DNA of 64,000 nucleotides from Paraphaeosphaeria minitans (GCA_015832175.1 WJXW01000014.1:1364001-1428000), one strand, 5' to 3'; positions 19,771 to 31,766 are shown, counted from the stretch's first letter. Numbers and translations: made by a program. Notes: generated by a model not told the origin, from the sequence alone.

Positions 19771-22700
19771 TTATCTCACCGGCCTCAGCACCTCCCAACC
19801 TTTCAAGTTCTCCCTGTCCTCGGGTTCCTCATCCATCAGGCTCCTCCCTCGTGCACTCAGCCCAGTCCCAGTCCGTGGCGGCAACGCCGGCCTCTCATCA
19901 CCGGCATCAATCAGATTACCTACACCGCTGCCTGCCCCGACGGGTTTCCTCTCGGCCATAGAACGACGAGTTGGTGGTGGTAGCGGGCGACTCGAATTGG
20001 AGTCGGACATAGCGCCGATATCAGGTTCATCACGGTAGCGTAGAGGTGGCGCAGTAATCGTCCCGTGAAGCGAAGACTTCTTGGTAGGTATTGGGGGTGC
20101 TGGTTTGCGGGAAGTCTGTCGTGTACGATTGAAGGCTGGAGTTGGTTGGGTGGTGCGGTTTGCGAGCGCTGGCAGCGAGCGGGTGGACGCGGCGGAAGGA
20201 GCTCGTTTGAGATCATCAGACCCGTCGAGATGGGCAACCGAGGAATTCTTGCTAGCATTGGCGGATGAGGGTGCGTTAATGTAGAATGGTGGAGCTATGA
20301 GCCTCCGAGCCGTAGGGCTTGGTTGGAGGCCCGTGGCAAAGTTTGCTGCTCCATTCGATACGCTCGTCCCTACGTCGTTGAAGTCTACTGTGTGTGCGCG
20401 TTGCGTACCTCTGGCAGGTGGTGGCTCTGGTTTACCAGTTGTTCGCACTTCGACCCAGTCAGGCTCGGGTGAAGGCGTAAATGGATTACTGGGCCGCTTA
20501 TGATTGGGGACATGGTCGTTGCTGGGTGGCTGTACTCTAGAGCGTGCTGGTAGCCCGTTATCGAGCCACCATTTCCGTCGATCTGAACTCGCAGGTGGTA
20601 GACTAGGTTCTACACTCTCGTATCCTAACAAATCCTCATCATCGGTATCTTCAATAGCCGCCCTAGTAGATGCGCGTGTGTCGCCCACAACCTCTTTCCG
20701 CTTGCCGTACAGCTCTTGACTAAGTTGCTCTTTCCGTTTCTCATCGATCTTATTGATTAAACACTGGAATGTTGCATATACAGGACGATGGTCTGAGAAG
20801 CGAAGAGGAGCGCTGTCATAGTTGATCTGGCGTATATTATCGCCTTTCCGAAGAATTCGGTCACACCAAGCAGGAATGCGAGCTTTTTCGGATGTATCGT
20901 AAACATCGGTCCCAATGTCGTACTTGTATGTGGGAAGGAAGGTAATGCGGGCCTCGGAGTAGTAAGGGAAGGTCAGGCCAGCGACCATTTGGAGGTTCAG
21001 CTATCATAAAATTAGCATATAATGTCGGTAGTAAAGTTGGAGAATATAGTATTACCTGGTCGTTCTCATACAGTGTCTCAAGATCACCGACATGGCACAA
21101 TTTCTGCACCTTTTCGTTGCTTAAGCCTATTCGATAATTGAAGTCCCCGAGCCAAATCACAGTATCGTGATCCTCGATCGATCGGTTCCTCTGAAACCGC
21201 AGACCATGGCTGATGGTTTTGTAGTCTCGGTTTCTCTCTTCGTAATTTGCAAAACCGGCTGCAAGATGTGCCGTCACGAAGCATATTGAGGTATTTGCGT
21301 ACTCCATGCGGATAGCCACAGCGCCTTTGTTGCCTGCCATGCCAGACATACCAGTCTGTGACTCCGTCAGTATTCAGGTAGTGACAGTTGGTGTCATCTC
21401 ATACTTTTTTCAGACTTCCTTCAACGTTCTTGATACTCTTCAACGATCCCACCCTAACAAAAACCGACAGGCTTGCGCCTACTAGTTGCCCGCCTCTTAA
21501 CAAAACATATTCTTCTTGTCCGTATTTCGCCGCATTCTCGTTCAGACAATTCCTCACAGCAGTTTCCCAGGCCTGTCGCCTCGCTGGGTCTGTAGACATG
21601 ATTTGCTGTGGACTCAATTCAACGATCTCCTGGAATCCCACAGCAACGATTTCAGGGCATTGCTGAGAAGATAATACTTCTGGGAACAGCCAAGGTGTTA
21701 GATCTTCATGGAGGCCATGCGTCTTGCCGTTCAGGTTGAAGGTCCCAGCGAGGATGTGTATTACTTCGCTTTCAGTGAATTCGGCCGACCGTTTGTTGAC
21801 TTCGGCGAGGACAAAGTCATTTATGGGATCGTACAGGTGCACTGGGACTTGGCCCATCAACCGGCCAAGCAGCATGTCGATGGTGTTCTGCCGTCCTTTG
21901 TCCGCAAAATTGTTGATGTACATACGTGTAGCACTCTTTCTAGCGTCAGCTAGAGCACCAGCAAGTGACATCTTCCCATGTCTAGTGAATGAAGATTTCA
22001 ACGCCCCTGTTCCGGCGTAGATCCGTGACAACGCATCTCCATTATCTGCCCACATGCTCGAGTGCCTGGCCCAAAAGTCCGGGCCGGCTCCCGAATTCTT
22101 ATGCTTCAGGAGAATCTCCAGAGCCATCTTGCTGATGATGGTTTGGACAAGATTTGTTCGGTCCAAACAGTCCAGACAATTGGTCCTGAACACGCCTTCC
22201 TGTTGCAGAATTGTAGTCGGTGTTCGAACAAGATATTCCTTGCCATCTGATCGCGCATGTTCTTGAATATCCTCGGAGAGATAATATGCAAAACCATCTG
22301 CAGAATCACGTATCCACTGCTGGATCATACTCGCCATCTCATAACCGCCAGGCCCCCTGGTCTCGGCATGGAAATCATATTCGGTGAGTTTGATAAGTTC
22401 GTGCTCGCTTTGTTCGTGGGCATAGTTCATAGGGCTCTGTCTTATGTGGTGACGGTATCTATGGGTCAACTCGAGTTCGTTAGGCTTCTCGTTACTAAGG
22501 AGATTAACCACGTGTATAGCGCCATAGCTGAGCTCAAGGTTTTCGAAGTGCTTATCGAAGGCGGGTTGGGTAGCTTCTGGTGACCGGGTGATGGTGATCT
22601 TCTGTTGCCCTGGGAGCAGCCCAGTTGCCTGCTCCCAAAACAGCGGCACGCTTCCCCTGACCTGAGTGTACGAGAAACACAGGCCAGTCGGGGCGCAGAA

Positions 22701-23612
22701 GATGGTTTCGGATTCGACGAAATTGGCGACATTGCCATCGTCGTCGATGCCTCGCGCATTGAACCTGGTACCAGCGCGTCGGCAGGACAATCTCGAGATG
22801 AGCGTCATCTGCGAAGGCAGGCCAGATTTCGGGGCTCGCACGGGTGACGAGGAGGAGGGCACGGTGACGGTCAGGGCAAAGCCGCGGATGGCAGAAGTGA
22901 GGATACCCGAAGCGTCCAGGGCGTGCTTCTCCCGCGGGGCCAGTCTCGACCTGAAGTCGACGAGCGGCTGGATCATGTACGAGTTCCATAGAAAGCCTGC
23001 ATCTAAGCTGTCGATGGAGACAGTGGCTGCATCCGACGAGCGCTCCTGCAATCTCCGCGTCAAGTCGAAGTCGGAGCTGTAGTAGAAGGTGCCGCTGCTC
23101 AGCAGCTTCTTGAGGGCCAGGCACGGGTGGTCCAGGGGGTTCTCCGACTTGCCGCGGCCGAAGCCCATCTCGAAGCCCTCGTCGTCGACTGTGTCGGTGG
23201 GGTACGGGTTGACCTCGTCGTTGAGCAGGGCATCGTAGCTGGCGCTGTTGAGGCAGTAGAAGCCCACGCTGTGTATGCGCTGCACCGTCTCACCCGGGCG
23301 CACGTCGGCGACCTTGCGGCTGCCGTTGACCACGACGAGAAACACATCGCCGTTGACGGTGATGAGGCCAAGGGTTCCGTGCGCGTTGGCGCTGTTGAGG
23401 GCGCGATAGTCGCTCAGGTCCATGTCGTCGAGGCGCGCAAATTCGACCATGCAGCGGGCGGCGCCGGCACCGTTGCTCCCCAGCGATGCAGTCGACGCGC
23501 TGGCATTGTGCTCGGTCGATGTCGGGCTGTGGCGCAGGACGAGGGCGTGCGTGGGCGTGGACAGGGCTATGGCGCGGTGTGGATAGTCCTTGATTAGGAC
23601 GCGGATGGACAT
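19771..23612 (-). CDS. Synaptojanin-like phosphoinositide phosphatase (SAC1 + 5-phosphatase)
   Basis: Predicted 1245-residue enzyme like yeast Inp51/52/53, which strips 4- and 5-phosphates from phosphoinositides at endocytic sites. Three exons: 23612-21405, 21355-21056 and 21000-19771. The SAC domain covers about residues 60-530, with the CX5R signature RTNCLDCLDRTN (Cys479, Arg485). The inositol 5-phosphatase domain covers about 620-925: AGTFNLNGK, GMAGNKGAV, WLGDFNYRI (804-812), PAWCDRI (879-885) and SDHRPV (905-910). Both active sites are complete. The C-terminal 300 residues are Pro/Ser-rich, with an NPF (EH-domain ligand) in RPSNPFTP and SH3-type motifs such as KPAPPIP and RPALPPR, as expected for an endocytic synaptojanin. 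The start is at MSIRVLIKDYPHRA. Confidence 0.95.
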
Positions 23613-24286
23613 TGTCGGCGGTGGGCAGGACGGGCGCGCCAGGCATGTCCGCGCGAGGAGATGCGGTGGTCGTGGAGGGTGCAGACACAGGTGAGCACGC
23701 GTGTGTGGTGTTTGTCCTTCCCTTCAGCTCAGCCGTTGCGCCCACCGCACTGCCCTGGCCCGTTGCTCGCCCGGACGCGTGCTTAGAAGTTCCCATTCGC
23801 TAGGCGACGTCGTGGCCGTCTGGGAATGCAATGCGAAAGCGCGAGCATCATCACCAGCTGGAGCATCAGTTGCGGACGCAGTGCCACGCTGCCCTTCGAC
23901 ATCTGCGAAAACGCTGTTCAAGCTAAACTGCAGCTTTCCGACGAAAGGTATCTCGAACGCAGCACACAGACCCGCCCGCTCACGGCCTCGAGGACAGAAG
24001 GACGCTCATGTCCGCAACAACAGATTCCCTCCACGCCTCAGAAACAAGTTCATGTCTGCAACCAGAGGTTTCCTCCACGCCTCAGAAGGACGCCCATGTC
24101 CGCAACAATAGGTTCCCTCCACGCCTCAGAAACACGCTCATGTCCGCAACAAGAGGATCCCTCCACGCCTCAGAAACACTCTCATGTCTGCAACAAGAGG
24201 TTCCCTCCACGCTTTTCGGCTTCGCCATAGAGCCTCCCCAGCAGAAACATGCTCATGCCCTCCTCTCATGCCCGACGCGTCTTGTT
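23613..24286. other. Spacer between two minus-strand genes
   Basis: 674 bp. The right half is filled by a 44-bp tandem repeat (listed separately). The left half is the promoter of the synaptojanin-like gene. Confidence 0.5.
24001..24213. repeat. 44-bp tandem repeat, about 4.8 copies
   Basis: The word CATGTC recurs at 24007, 24051, 24095, 24139 and 24183, exactly 44 bp apart, followed each time by (C/T)GCAAC.A.AGG and CCTCCACGCCTCAGAA with small differences. Plus-strand ORFs crossing it are repeat-derived. Confidence 0.93.
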
Positions 24287-24916
24287 CTATCTGCGATATT
24301 CGCCCCGCCTCCCGTCCCGCTCCCTCTCGGAGATGGTGATTCTCTCGCGCGTCACCCGCTCCCCTCCGTAGTCCCTGCTGCCTCTGCCGTAGTAATCTTC
24401 TCGTCCACGGCTCAGGCTTCTCTCCCGCGGCCTGCTCCGGCTCCGACGACGGTCGTACCGCTCGTAGTGGTCGCTGTCGCTGGGCGGCGGCTCGACGTAC
24501 CGGAAATGCTCGTATCGCGGGCTGCTGCTGGCTGGACTGTGCTCTCGCCGCCTGTACTGCCGCTCACGCACCACGTACTCGCTGCGGTCCATACTGGAGC
24601 TAGACACGCTGGAGCGACTGGACCGAGCTGGCGACACCTCGACGTAGTGCGCCGAGTGGTGCGATAGCGAAGGCGGCGGAGGTGAGAGTGGAGCGGGAGG
24701 CGGAGCCACGAAGACTGGCACAGGCTGGGGAGCGGGAATGGGCATAGGCCTGGGTGCAGGTACTGCGAGGTAGCTGGAGCGAGGCGACTCGCGCACTACC
24801 TCCTGCGAGATGCGCGAGACACGGCGCACAGATTCACGCCGACGTGGAGAGCGGTCGCGCGGTACACGGTACGGCACGACTACATCCTCATCCTGTCGCA
24901 CTTTGACAAGACACAT
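24287..24916 (-). CDS. Arg/Ser-rich low-complexity protein, function unknown
   Basis: A 209-codon single-exon ORF from the ATG at 24916 (MCLVKVRQDED); an open frame extends to 25036. The start segment with VVVPYRVPRDRSPRR looks conserved. The rest is disordered: Pro-rich (PAPRPMPIPAPQPVPVF), a Ser run, then Arg/Tyr/Glu-rich with RRRSRSRPRERSLSRGRED and DYYGRGSRDYGG. RS dipeptides suggest an RNA-associated or phosphorylated tail, but no RRM or zinc finger is present. I do not assign a function. The even amino-acid bias and the long open frame beside a clean spacer favour a real gene. Confidence 0.6.
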   Translation of the reverse strand: MCLVKVRQDEDVVVPYRVPRDRSPRRRESVRRVSRISQEVVRESPRSSYLAVPAPRPMPIPAPQPVPVFVAPPPAPLSPPPPSLSHHSAHYVEVSPARSSRSSVSSSSMDRSEYVVRERQYRRREHSPASSSPRYEHFRYVEPPPSDSDHYERYDRRRSRSRPRERSLSRGREDYYGRGSRDYGGERVTRERITISERERDGRRGEYRR

Positions 24917-25499
24917 TGTTTCCCCGGTAGCAGCTCCCAGTTGCGTGGAGACGGTGCGATTCGACTGTGATTCGCGGGACGGCGACGGGCGACAGGCGAC
25001 GATCGAGGGTGGGGCCGAGGGAGACGGGACGAGCAAGGAGGAGACGCGGGTGGCTGCGCCGTCAGCTAGAGAGTGGGATGGTAGTCACGACAATGAGAGC
25101 GTCGCAGGTTGCGCGACGCCGAACGAGCGGCTGAGGTCGTAATGAAATGAGCTCAAGGTACGGTATGGGCCAGCGCCAACGTAAGAACCCAGCCACATGG
25201 GAGCAGCCTTCAGGGCTCCCGCCTTGAAACCAAAGCGACACCTGCAGTGACGCTGTGGCTTTCCGTGCCGCTTACTAACTTTAGCATCAGGTACCAGGTA
25301 TCACACTGCACCAGCGACGCATGCATGGGATAGCAATACTCTCGTTGATGGTAAAATATAAATTTGGTTGAGCTCTTTCTTCACCACAAAACCATCCAAG
25401 CACCCAAAATGGATCACGCCCTGCAACGCTATGCAAAAGACCCCAACATGCCATCCTAAAAGCGCCGCGCTATGCCGATATGTCACCGCTGCTCAAAAT
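24917..25499. other. Spacer without a recognised gene
   Basis: 583 bp between two minus-strand genes: the promoter of the Arg/Ser-rich gene and the CDC6 3' region. No motif seen. Confidence 0.45.
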
Positions 25500-27518
25500 C
25501 TATATGCAAGTAGCTCCATCGCCACCAAGAATTCCTTTCAAAATATCACCAGCCGGTCCAACAAGACCACCCGATAATTCCGTTGCATCGAGACAGCTAG
25601 CAATGCTTCGATCCTCCGTAGAGGTCCCGCCGAAACCAAGCTTGCATTTGCTGCTGGGAGTGTTCGCAGCAACAAGGGATCCTGCTTTACCCTGTACTGC
25701 CGAGATCAGTGAGAGTGTTTCCAGGCCGCCCACAATGTCCCGGAACTCGGTGCTCGTCAGCGGGTGGAGCTTTTGCTCGCTTTTACACATGACCGTATAG
25801 GTTTCGAAGAGCTCTTTTACGGTGGGTGCCGTGCTGTGAGCCTTGGAAGACGAGTCAAAGACATTCTCTTCCGACGAAGTACGCCTCGTCTTCTCCAAGG
25901 CCGAGAGCGAACACAGAACGGCCTTCTGTTGGAGGTTGAGATCCTTCAAACGATGGGTCGCACCGTTGCTGAATACTGTGGCGGTGATGCGAGCCATGTA
26001 TGCAATCGTAGCTCGGGGAGCATCCAGGGCGGCCAGCTGGCTCAAAGACGTAGCTCGTGCGCTTTGGGCTCTAGCTTTCATAGGCGTTCTGATGGCCGGC
26101 GATGATAAGTTCATATTCTCTACTAAAGGTGTCCTAGCTGGCGAAGGGGTCGAGGCTGGTGTGATCTCGTCGATTTCCCTCGCAAGGTGGTTGCGCGTGT
26201 CTGCTTCTACCAAGTCAATCGCTCGTCGACATATGTCAAATGCCTTGCGCAAGTCGCCTGTTTGCGATGCAACCTTCTTGGAAAGGAACATGATCGCATT
26301 GGGGTGGAGGACGGGGACGAAGTCCGTTTCGTCGGAGACAAGTGACTTCAATTTTGACGTGATGACAGAGGAGATCTGTGCCGCAGTATACGGGAGGAAC
26401 GGCAGAAGATGGGGCCTGAGACCCCAAGCCCTCAGGCGGGGCAGGAACCGGTCTGTGAAGTCCAGAGCATTGGCAATTCCGACAAGAACGAGACTTGATG
26501 CATCCTGCAACGACCACTCGAAAATGCGGTAGAGAAGGTCGGTGTCAAGCTCCAGAAGGTGATCAACTTCGTCCAGTGTTACCAGGTATGGCGTATCGCG
26601 CTGCATAAAGATCTTCTCCAGAGTGACCACCTCCTCGCCTTCCGCAATCTGTGTGATGTCCATGAATTCCTCGAGCAATGTTCTGTATAAATCAACTGGA
26701 GTCTTCACGCTCATGCAGTTGACATAGCCCGACTTGATGGGCTTGCTCGTGATTATTTCGCGGCAAGCTTCATTTACGAAAGCGCTTTTGCCAGTACCGG
26801 GCGGGCCGGATATATACATGCAGCCCGACGTATGACTGTCGACGCGCAAGGAGATGAATGACTGGAGCTCATCTCGCTCTGACTCACGACCGAAGAGAGC
26901 AGCAGGCGCGGAACCCCTGACGAATAGCTGGCGGGCATCGTTGTAGACGGCAAGCGCAGCATTTCGAGGAGGGGCAGCAGCAGCAGCAGCAGCAACAGCA
27001 GCAACAGTAGTAGGCGTGTGGGGCGTCCGCGGCGTTAATGGGCGTCCACCACCAATAAGTCGATGTCTCGGTGTCACGGCGATTTTGCTAGCAAGGACAT
27101 CTTGATGCCGCGGGGTCGAGGGAGTCGAAGGAGGCTTCTCTGGAGAGGCAGCGGGTGTCTTTTTCGGCGAATTGGCTTTGCTAGGCGACAAGGGTACGCG
27201 TATGTTGTGCGCGCCGTGTTTTGCAGGAGCTGTTGCGGTGGCCCTCGGCATGCGCTTGCCAGAAGGCTGCTTCACGGCGATCGCATCGCCAGCGCATCCG
27301 CTTTGCTTTCTCGGGGTGACAAAGGGGTTTTCATCCTCGGCTTCGTCGAGGATCACGAACTGCGCCCGCCGTTTTGCGCGTGTCGAGACCGTGGATGGCG
27401 CGTCTGCAAGCAGGGCATTAGAGAGTGTTTCTTGGGCAAGGGTTATGGGAACGGGCTCACCGAATGCAGTTGCAACGGTGGAACTGCGAGTCCTCTTGCC
27501 GAGGACTGTAGCGGGCAT
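25500..27518 (-). CDS. CDC6: DNA replication licensing ATPase Cdc6/Cdc18
   Basis: Predicted 672-residue AAA+ ATPase, encoded by one exon, that loads the Mcm2-7 helicase onto ORC-bound origins. The first 190 residues are disordered and carry many minimal CDK sites (VTPRK, LSPSK, NSPKK, ASPEK, TPRH, TPRTP) and basic patches, typical of a CDK-regulated Cdc6. The AAA+ core has Walker A GPPGTGKS (238-245), Walker B LVTLDEVD (312-319) and sensor segments around LVLVGIANALDFTD and LRPHLLPF. SQTGDLRKAFDICRRAID fits the sensor 2 helix. A winged-helix part follows (LNLQQKAVLCSLSAL, ELFETY). An Ala run (about 173-182) is encoded by a GCA/GCT/AAC-type repeat. Cdc6 rather than Orc1 is favoured by the lack of a BAH domain and by the length. 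It is head-to-head with MSH3. Confidence 0.94.
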   Translation of the reverse strand: MPATVLGKRTRSSTVATAFGEPVPITLAQETLSNALLADAPSTVSTRAKRRAQFVILDEAEDENPFVTPRKQSGCAGDAIAVKQPSGKRMPRATATAPAKHGAHNIRVPLSPSKANSPKKTPAASPEKPPSTPSTPRHQDVLASKIAVTPRHRLIGGGRPLTPRTPHTPTTVAAVAAAAAAAPPRNAALAVYNDARQLFVRGSAPAALFGRESERDELQSFISLRVDSHTSGCMYISGPPGTGKSAFVNEACREIITSKPIKSGYVNCMSVKTPVDLYRTLLEEFMDITQIAEGEEVVTLEKIFMQRDTPYLVTLDEVDHLLELDTDLLYRIFEWSLQDASSLVLVGIANALDFTDRFLPRLRAWGLRPHLLPFLPYTAAQISSVITSKLKSLVSDETDFVPVLHPNAIMFLSKKVASQTGDLRKAFDICRRAIDLVEADTRNHLAREIDEITPASTPSPARTPLVENMNLSSPAIRTPMKARAQSARATSLSQLAALDAPRATIAYMARITATVFSNGATHRLKDLNLQQKAVLCSLSALEKTRRTSSEENVFDSSSKAHSTAPTVKELFETYTVMCKSEQKLHPLTSTEFRDIVGGLETLSLISAVQGKAGSLVAANTPSSKCKLGFGGTSTEDRSIASCLDATELSGGLVGPAGDILKGILGGDGATCI

Positions 27519-28019
27519 GTCTGAGAAGAGGCGCGACGATATGCGGCAGGAAGGAACACTGGGTGCCTAGGTGGTGTGGAAGCTGCAATCGGGGGGATGG
27601 TGGATGAGAAGGAGCGGGTTGACGCGTCCGGCTTTTGCACGCGTGTGCACGGCAAGCGCCGACCCTGACCCGCGTAAAGTGGTCTTGGCAGCTTTCTGTA
27701 ACCAGCCTCTCGGCACTAGCGCAAGTAAGGTCCTGGCAGCGTAACGACTGTGAACAGGCATGCGCGCTCAGTCGCAATGTAAATTGCTCTCTAAGGACCT
27801 AGCCTACTACGATTGCCCTCACGTGTGGGCATCGTTGGGTGTGGGCGGCCTTTACATCCCATTGAGGGTGCACGCACAAAGTATCCTAAATCTGGGTTAG
27901 CTTAGGTAGGAACGCGTGACTGCGTGACGACAATGTCTGTGCGCACCTTCGCGTTCCCGCATCGGCTCGTCTCTGTACGCGTCTGCGCCGTGAGGGCTTG
28001 CACTCCCCACCTCAACCCA
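27519..28019. promoter_or_regulatory. CDC6/MSH3 divergent promoter with four ACGCGT (MCB) boxes
   Basis: A 501-bp interval between the two start codons. The palindromic hexamer ACGCGT occurs at 27622-27627, 27639-27644, 27912-27917 and 27977-27982. In budding and fission yeast this MluI cell-cycle box binds MBF and drives G1/S genes, including fission yeast cdc18 (the CDC6 homologue). Here it is a sequence match only; shared cell-cycle control is inferred. Confidence 0.75.
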
Positions 28020-31000
28020 ATGGCACCCAAAAGCAGCCCCTTTCCGCCGCCGCCGTCGTCCCAGAAAATCAAACAGCAATCCATCTCCGCCTTCTTTTCG
28101 ACCAAGCCGCCTGCCGCAAAATCCGCTGCAGTGTCGGTACCGCAAGACTTAGCGACGACCCCGAGTGGCCACCATGTAGCCACGCCTGTTGCACCCCAAG
28201 CATCATCCATTAGAAAACGTGCCGTAAATCAGGTGGAGGAGAACGCCGAAGACGACGCTGCAGCCTCGCCGAAGCGGGCACGACTGGACGAGACGTGGAA
28301 TACGCTCGCTCAAGCCTCTGCCTCTGGGCTCAACAAGTCTCGCCTGCTTGACCGCACATCCAAATACTGCTTCTCTTCATCTCCAGCTGTTGCAGATGAG
28401 AACGAGGACGTGAATGAGGAAGTTGACGACAACGACGACAGTCCGGCGGCACGCAAGCGACATGCGGAATTGCATCGAAAGTTTGTGCAGAAGCTTGGAC
28501 GCCCGGACAGCTTTGCAGAGCTCAGGCGACGGCACAGAGCGGATCCTTCTGACGAAGAAGCAGCCGAAGGTGCTGAAGAGGACGGCTCGGACCACGAGGC
28601 GTCGAAAACTGCCGCGAAGCCTCGGAAGAAGGGTTCGAAGAAGCCAGGAAAGCTCACGCCCATGGAAACGCAGTACCTCGAGATCAAGAGGAAGCATTTG
28701 GATACAATCATACTATACGAAGTCGGCTATAAATTCCAGATATACGGAGAGGATGCACGCCTCGCAGCGAAGGAATTGGGCATCGTGTGTATACCGGGAA
28801 AGTTCCGATACGACGAGCACACGTCAGAGTCCCACCTGAACCGATTTGCATCCGCAAGCTTTCCGGTACATCGATTGCAGGTGCATGTAAAGAGGTTAGT
28901 ACAGGCTAATCACAAGGTTGGCGTCGTTCGTCAGCTCGAGACGGCAGCTTTGAAAGCTGTCGGTGACAACAGAAATGCTCCTTTTGTTCGAAAACTCACA
29001 AACCTCTACACCAAAGGCACGTATGTCGACGATGTTGAGGGCCTCGATCTGGGCACTGGTGCTGGCCAGTCGACTGGCTATCTGCTCTGCATCACTGAGA
29101 CGAACGCGAAAGGCTGGGGGAACGACGAGAAAGTACATATCGGCTTGGTTGCGGTACAGCCTGCTACTGGTGACATCATCTACGATGACTTTGAGGATGG
29201 CTTCATGCGAAGCGAACTCGAAACTCGACTTTTGCATATCGCCCCTGCAGAGTTACTGATCGTCGGGTCATTGTCAAAAGCCTCAGAGAAGCTTGTCGAG
29301 CATCTCTCTGCAAGTAAGACTAATGTATTCGGGGACAAGGCCCGTGTTGAGCGGGTCGAGAAGCCGAAAACGATGGCGGCCCAGTCCTACAGTCACATCT
29401 CGAATTTCTATGCCGAGAAGATGAATTTACAACACGGAGCGTCTGACGATCAAAGCACTATTCTTGATAAAGTACATGAACTATCTGAACATGTTACCAT
29501 TTGTTTATCGGCCATGATCACGTATCTGACAGATTACGGACTGGAGCACGTTTTCGACCTGTATGTATCACCCAGCACCCCGAGAATGCTTCCTTTTTTT
29601 CGATCATTGATTAGCGATCTATGTATCTGGTCTTTGATCACAAGTGGTGGGGCAGAGCCCAACACTCGCTGTGGGGCGATCTTTGTTTTCTGGAATAGCA
29701 CTGATTTCGCCTCCGGGTGTATAGGACAAAATATTTTCAGCCTTTCAGCGCTCGATCGTACATGCTGTTGAACGGCAACACCTTGACCAGTCTGGAAATC
29801 TACCAGAACCAGACGGACAACACCAGCCGAGGCAGTCTTTTCTGGACCATGGATCGTACAAAAACACGGTTCGGTCAGGTAAGTCTTAGCAAACCCTTTA
29901 GCCTGCGGGTCACTGCAATGTCTCGTTTTCAGGTCTTTTACCGCGTGTTATCCGGATGAGCAGTACGATATACCAGAATTTGCCCAAGTGTGATGCTGTG
30001 ATAAAGCGCAGTGTCTAGTCGTGAATTTGAAATAGCATGAAGAGCAGATTAGCTAATTCGGTTTCATAGCGCCTGCTACGTAAATGGATCGGTCGGCCTT
30101 TGGTCCACAAAACAAGTCTTGAAGAGCGCATCGCGGCTGTCGAAGAATTGAAAGAAGGTCAAAACACTAGACACGTCGACAAGCTCAAATTTGTCCTGGG
30201 GAAGATTAAATCGGACCTGGAGAAGGTCTTACTGCGCATCTATTATCAGAAGTCCTCGCGTGCAGAGGTTCTTTATGCGCTTCAGATACTGCAGGACATC
30301 TCATCCGAGTATGCAAGCGTCAAAACTGCCAGCGATACCGGCTTCAGGTCGTCTGTGCTATATGACGCTGTTTCGAGTATACCTCGAGTTTATGAAGATG
30401 TCAAAGATTTCCTGGAGAAGATCAACGCCCAAGCTGCGAGAGATGATGACAAGTATTCCTTTTTCCGGGAAGAATACGAAGCGGAAGACATAAACGACTA
30501 CAAGCTCAGCATTGCATCCGTAGAAGATGATCTCAACAATCATAGGAAGGAGGCAGCAGCCAAGATAGGCACTGGTCAGGTCGCGTACGTCACCGTGAGT
30601 GGTATTGAGTATCTGATTGAAGTCAAGAGGAAGTCTCCCCAGGAGAAAAGAGTCCCGGCTTCGTGGCAACAAATGTCGTCCACCAAGGCTGTCGTACGAT
30701 TCCACACACCTGAGGTCAAGCGTATGATTCAACAGCGTGACCAATATAAAGAGTCTCTGGCAGCTGCGTGCGACATGGCATTTAAGCGCTTCCTTGAGGA
30801 CATATCTGCGAAATACCAGGACTTGCGGGACTGTATCCAAGCGCTCGCAACCCTCGATGCCCTCCTGTCCTTGGCAGCTCTCGCCTCGCAAACCGGTTAC
30901 GTCAAGCCGACTTTCTCTGAAGATATCGAGCTATCTATCACTGAAGGTCGACATCCTATGGTTGAGCAACTCCTCCTCGACAACTACGTTCCGAACGATG

Positions 31001-31766
31001 TCCACTTGTCCCACAAATCCACCCGCGGTCTCCTAGTAACGGGTCCCAACATGGGGGGCAAATCATCGTATGTTCGCTCAGTCGCTTTAATTTGCATAAT
31101 GGGTCAGATGGGGTCATATGTTCCTGCCGCGGAAGCCCGTTTGGGCATACTCGATGCTGTGTTTTTGAGAATGGGCGCCTTTGACAATATGATGAAAGGC
31201 GAGAGTACGTTTATGGTTGAGCTGAACGAGACTTCTGATATTCTGAAGTCGGCCACTCCTCGCTCATTGGTCATCTTGGATGAACTTGGTCGTGGAACCT
31301 CGACATTCGACGGTGTCGCGATTGCAGAAGCCGTGCTCGACTATGTGATACGAGACCTACAGTCCCTCACCTTGTTCATAACGCATTACCAACATCTAGC
31401 AAAGCTTCAAGATCGCTTTGGTGCTCGGGAATTGAAGAATGTTCATATGCGATTCGAAGAGAAAGACGGTGGTAAGGAAGTCGTCTTCTTGTACGAGGCG
31501 GCGGAGGGAACCAGCCATCGATCCTATGGCTTGAACGTTGCCCGGCTAGCGAAGATACCTGAGAAGGTCATCGAGGTGGCGGGAGGAAAGAGTCGGGAGC
31601 TGGAGGAGGTCATGGCTGCATGCAAACTCGGCAACATGTGGGTTACTACCTTGATCCCTCAAAACGGCACTAATCAGGGTGCAGGTCTCGCATGGTCAAG
31701 GTACTGTTAACAGATGGGGGCGAAGCGGTCTTGGAGAAGCTCGTCGAAGGGGTCGAACAGCTATAA
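28020..31766 (+). CDS. MSH3: DNA mismatch repair protein Msh3
   Basis: Predicted 1114-residue MutS homologue which, with Msh2, forms MutSbeta and binds insertion/deletion loops. Four exons: 28020-29560, 29725-29878, 30070-31637 and 31685-31766. An N-terminal PCNA-binding PIP box (QQSISAFF, about 19-26) is followed by an acidic linker. The mismatch-binding domain starts at [14 protein letters not shown]. The connector and lever regions follow, then the ATPase with Walker A GPNMGGKS (890-897), Walker [13 protein letters not shown] (Asp969, Glu970) and [11 protein letters not shown]. Introns 1 and 2 (164 and 191 bp) are three to four times longer than others in the window. The last small exon supplies the C-terminal helix ending VEGVEQL. 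An upstream in-frame ATG (27924) is less likely, because [12 protein letters not shown] followed by the PIP box is the usual start. Confidence 0.96.
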
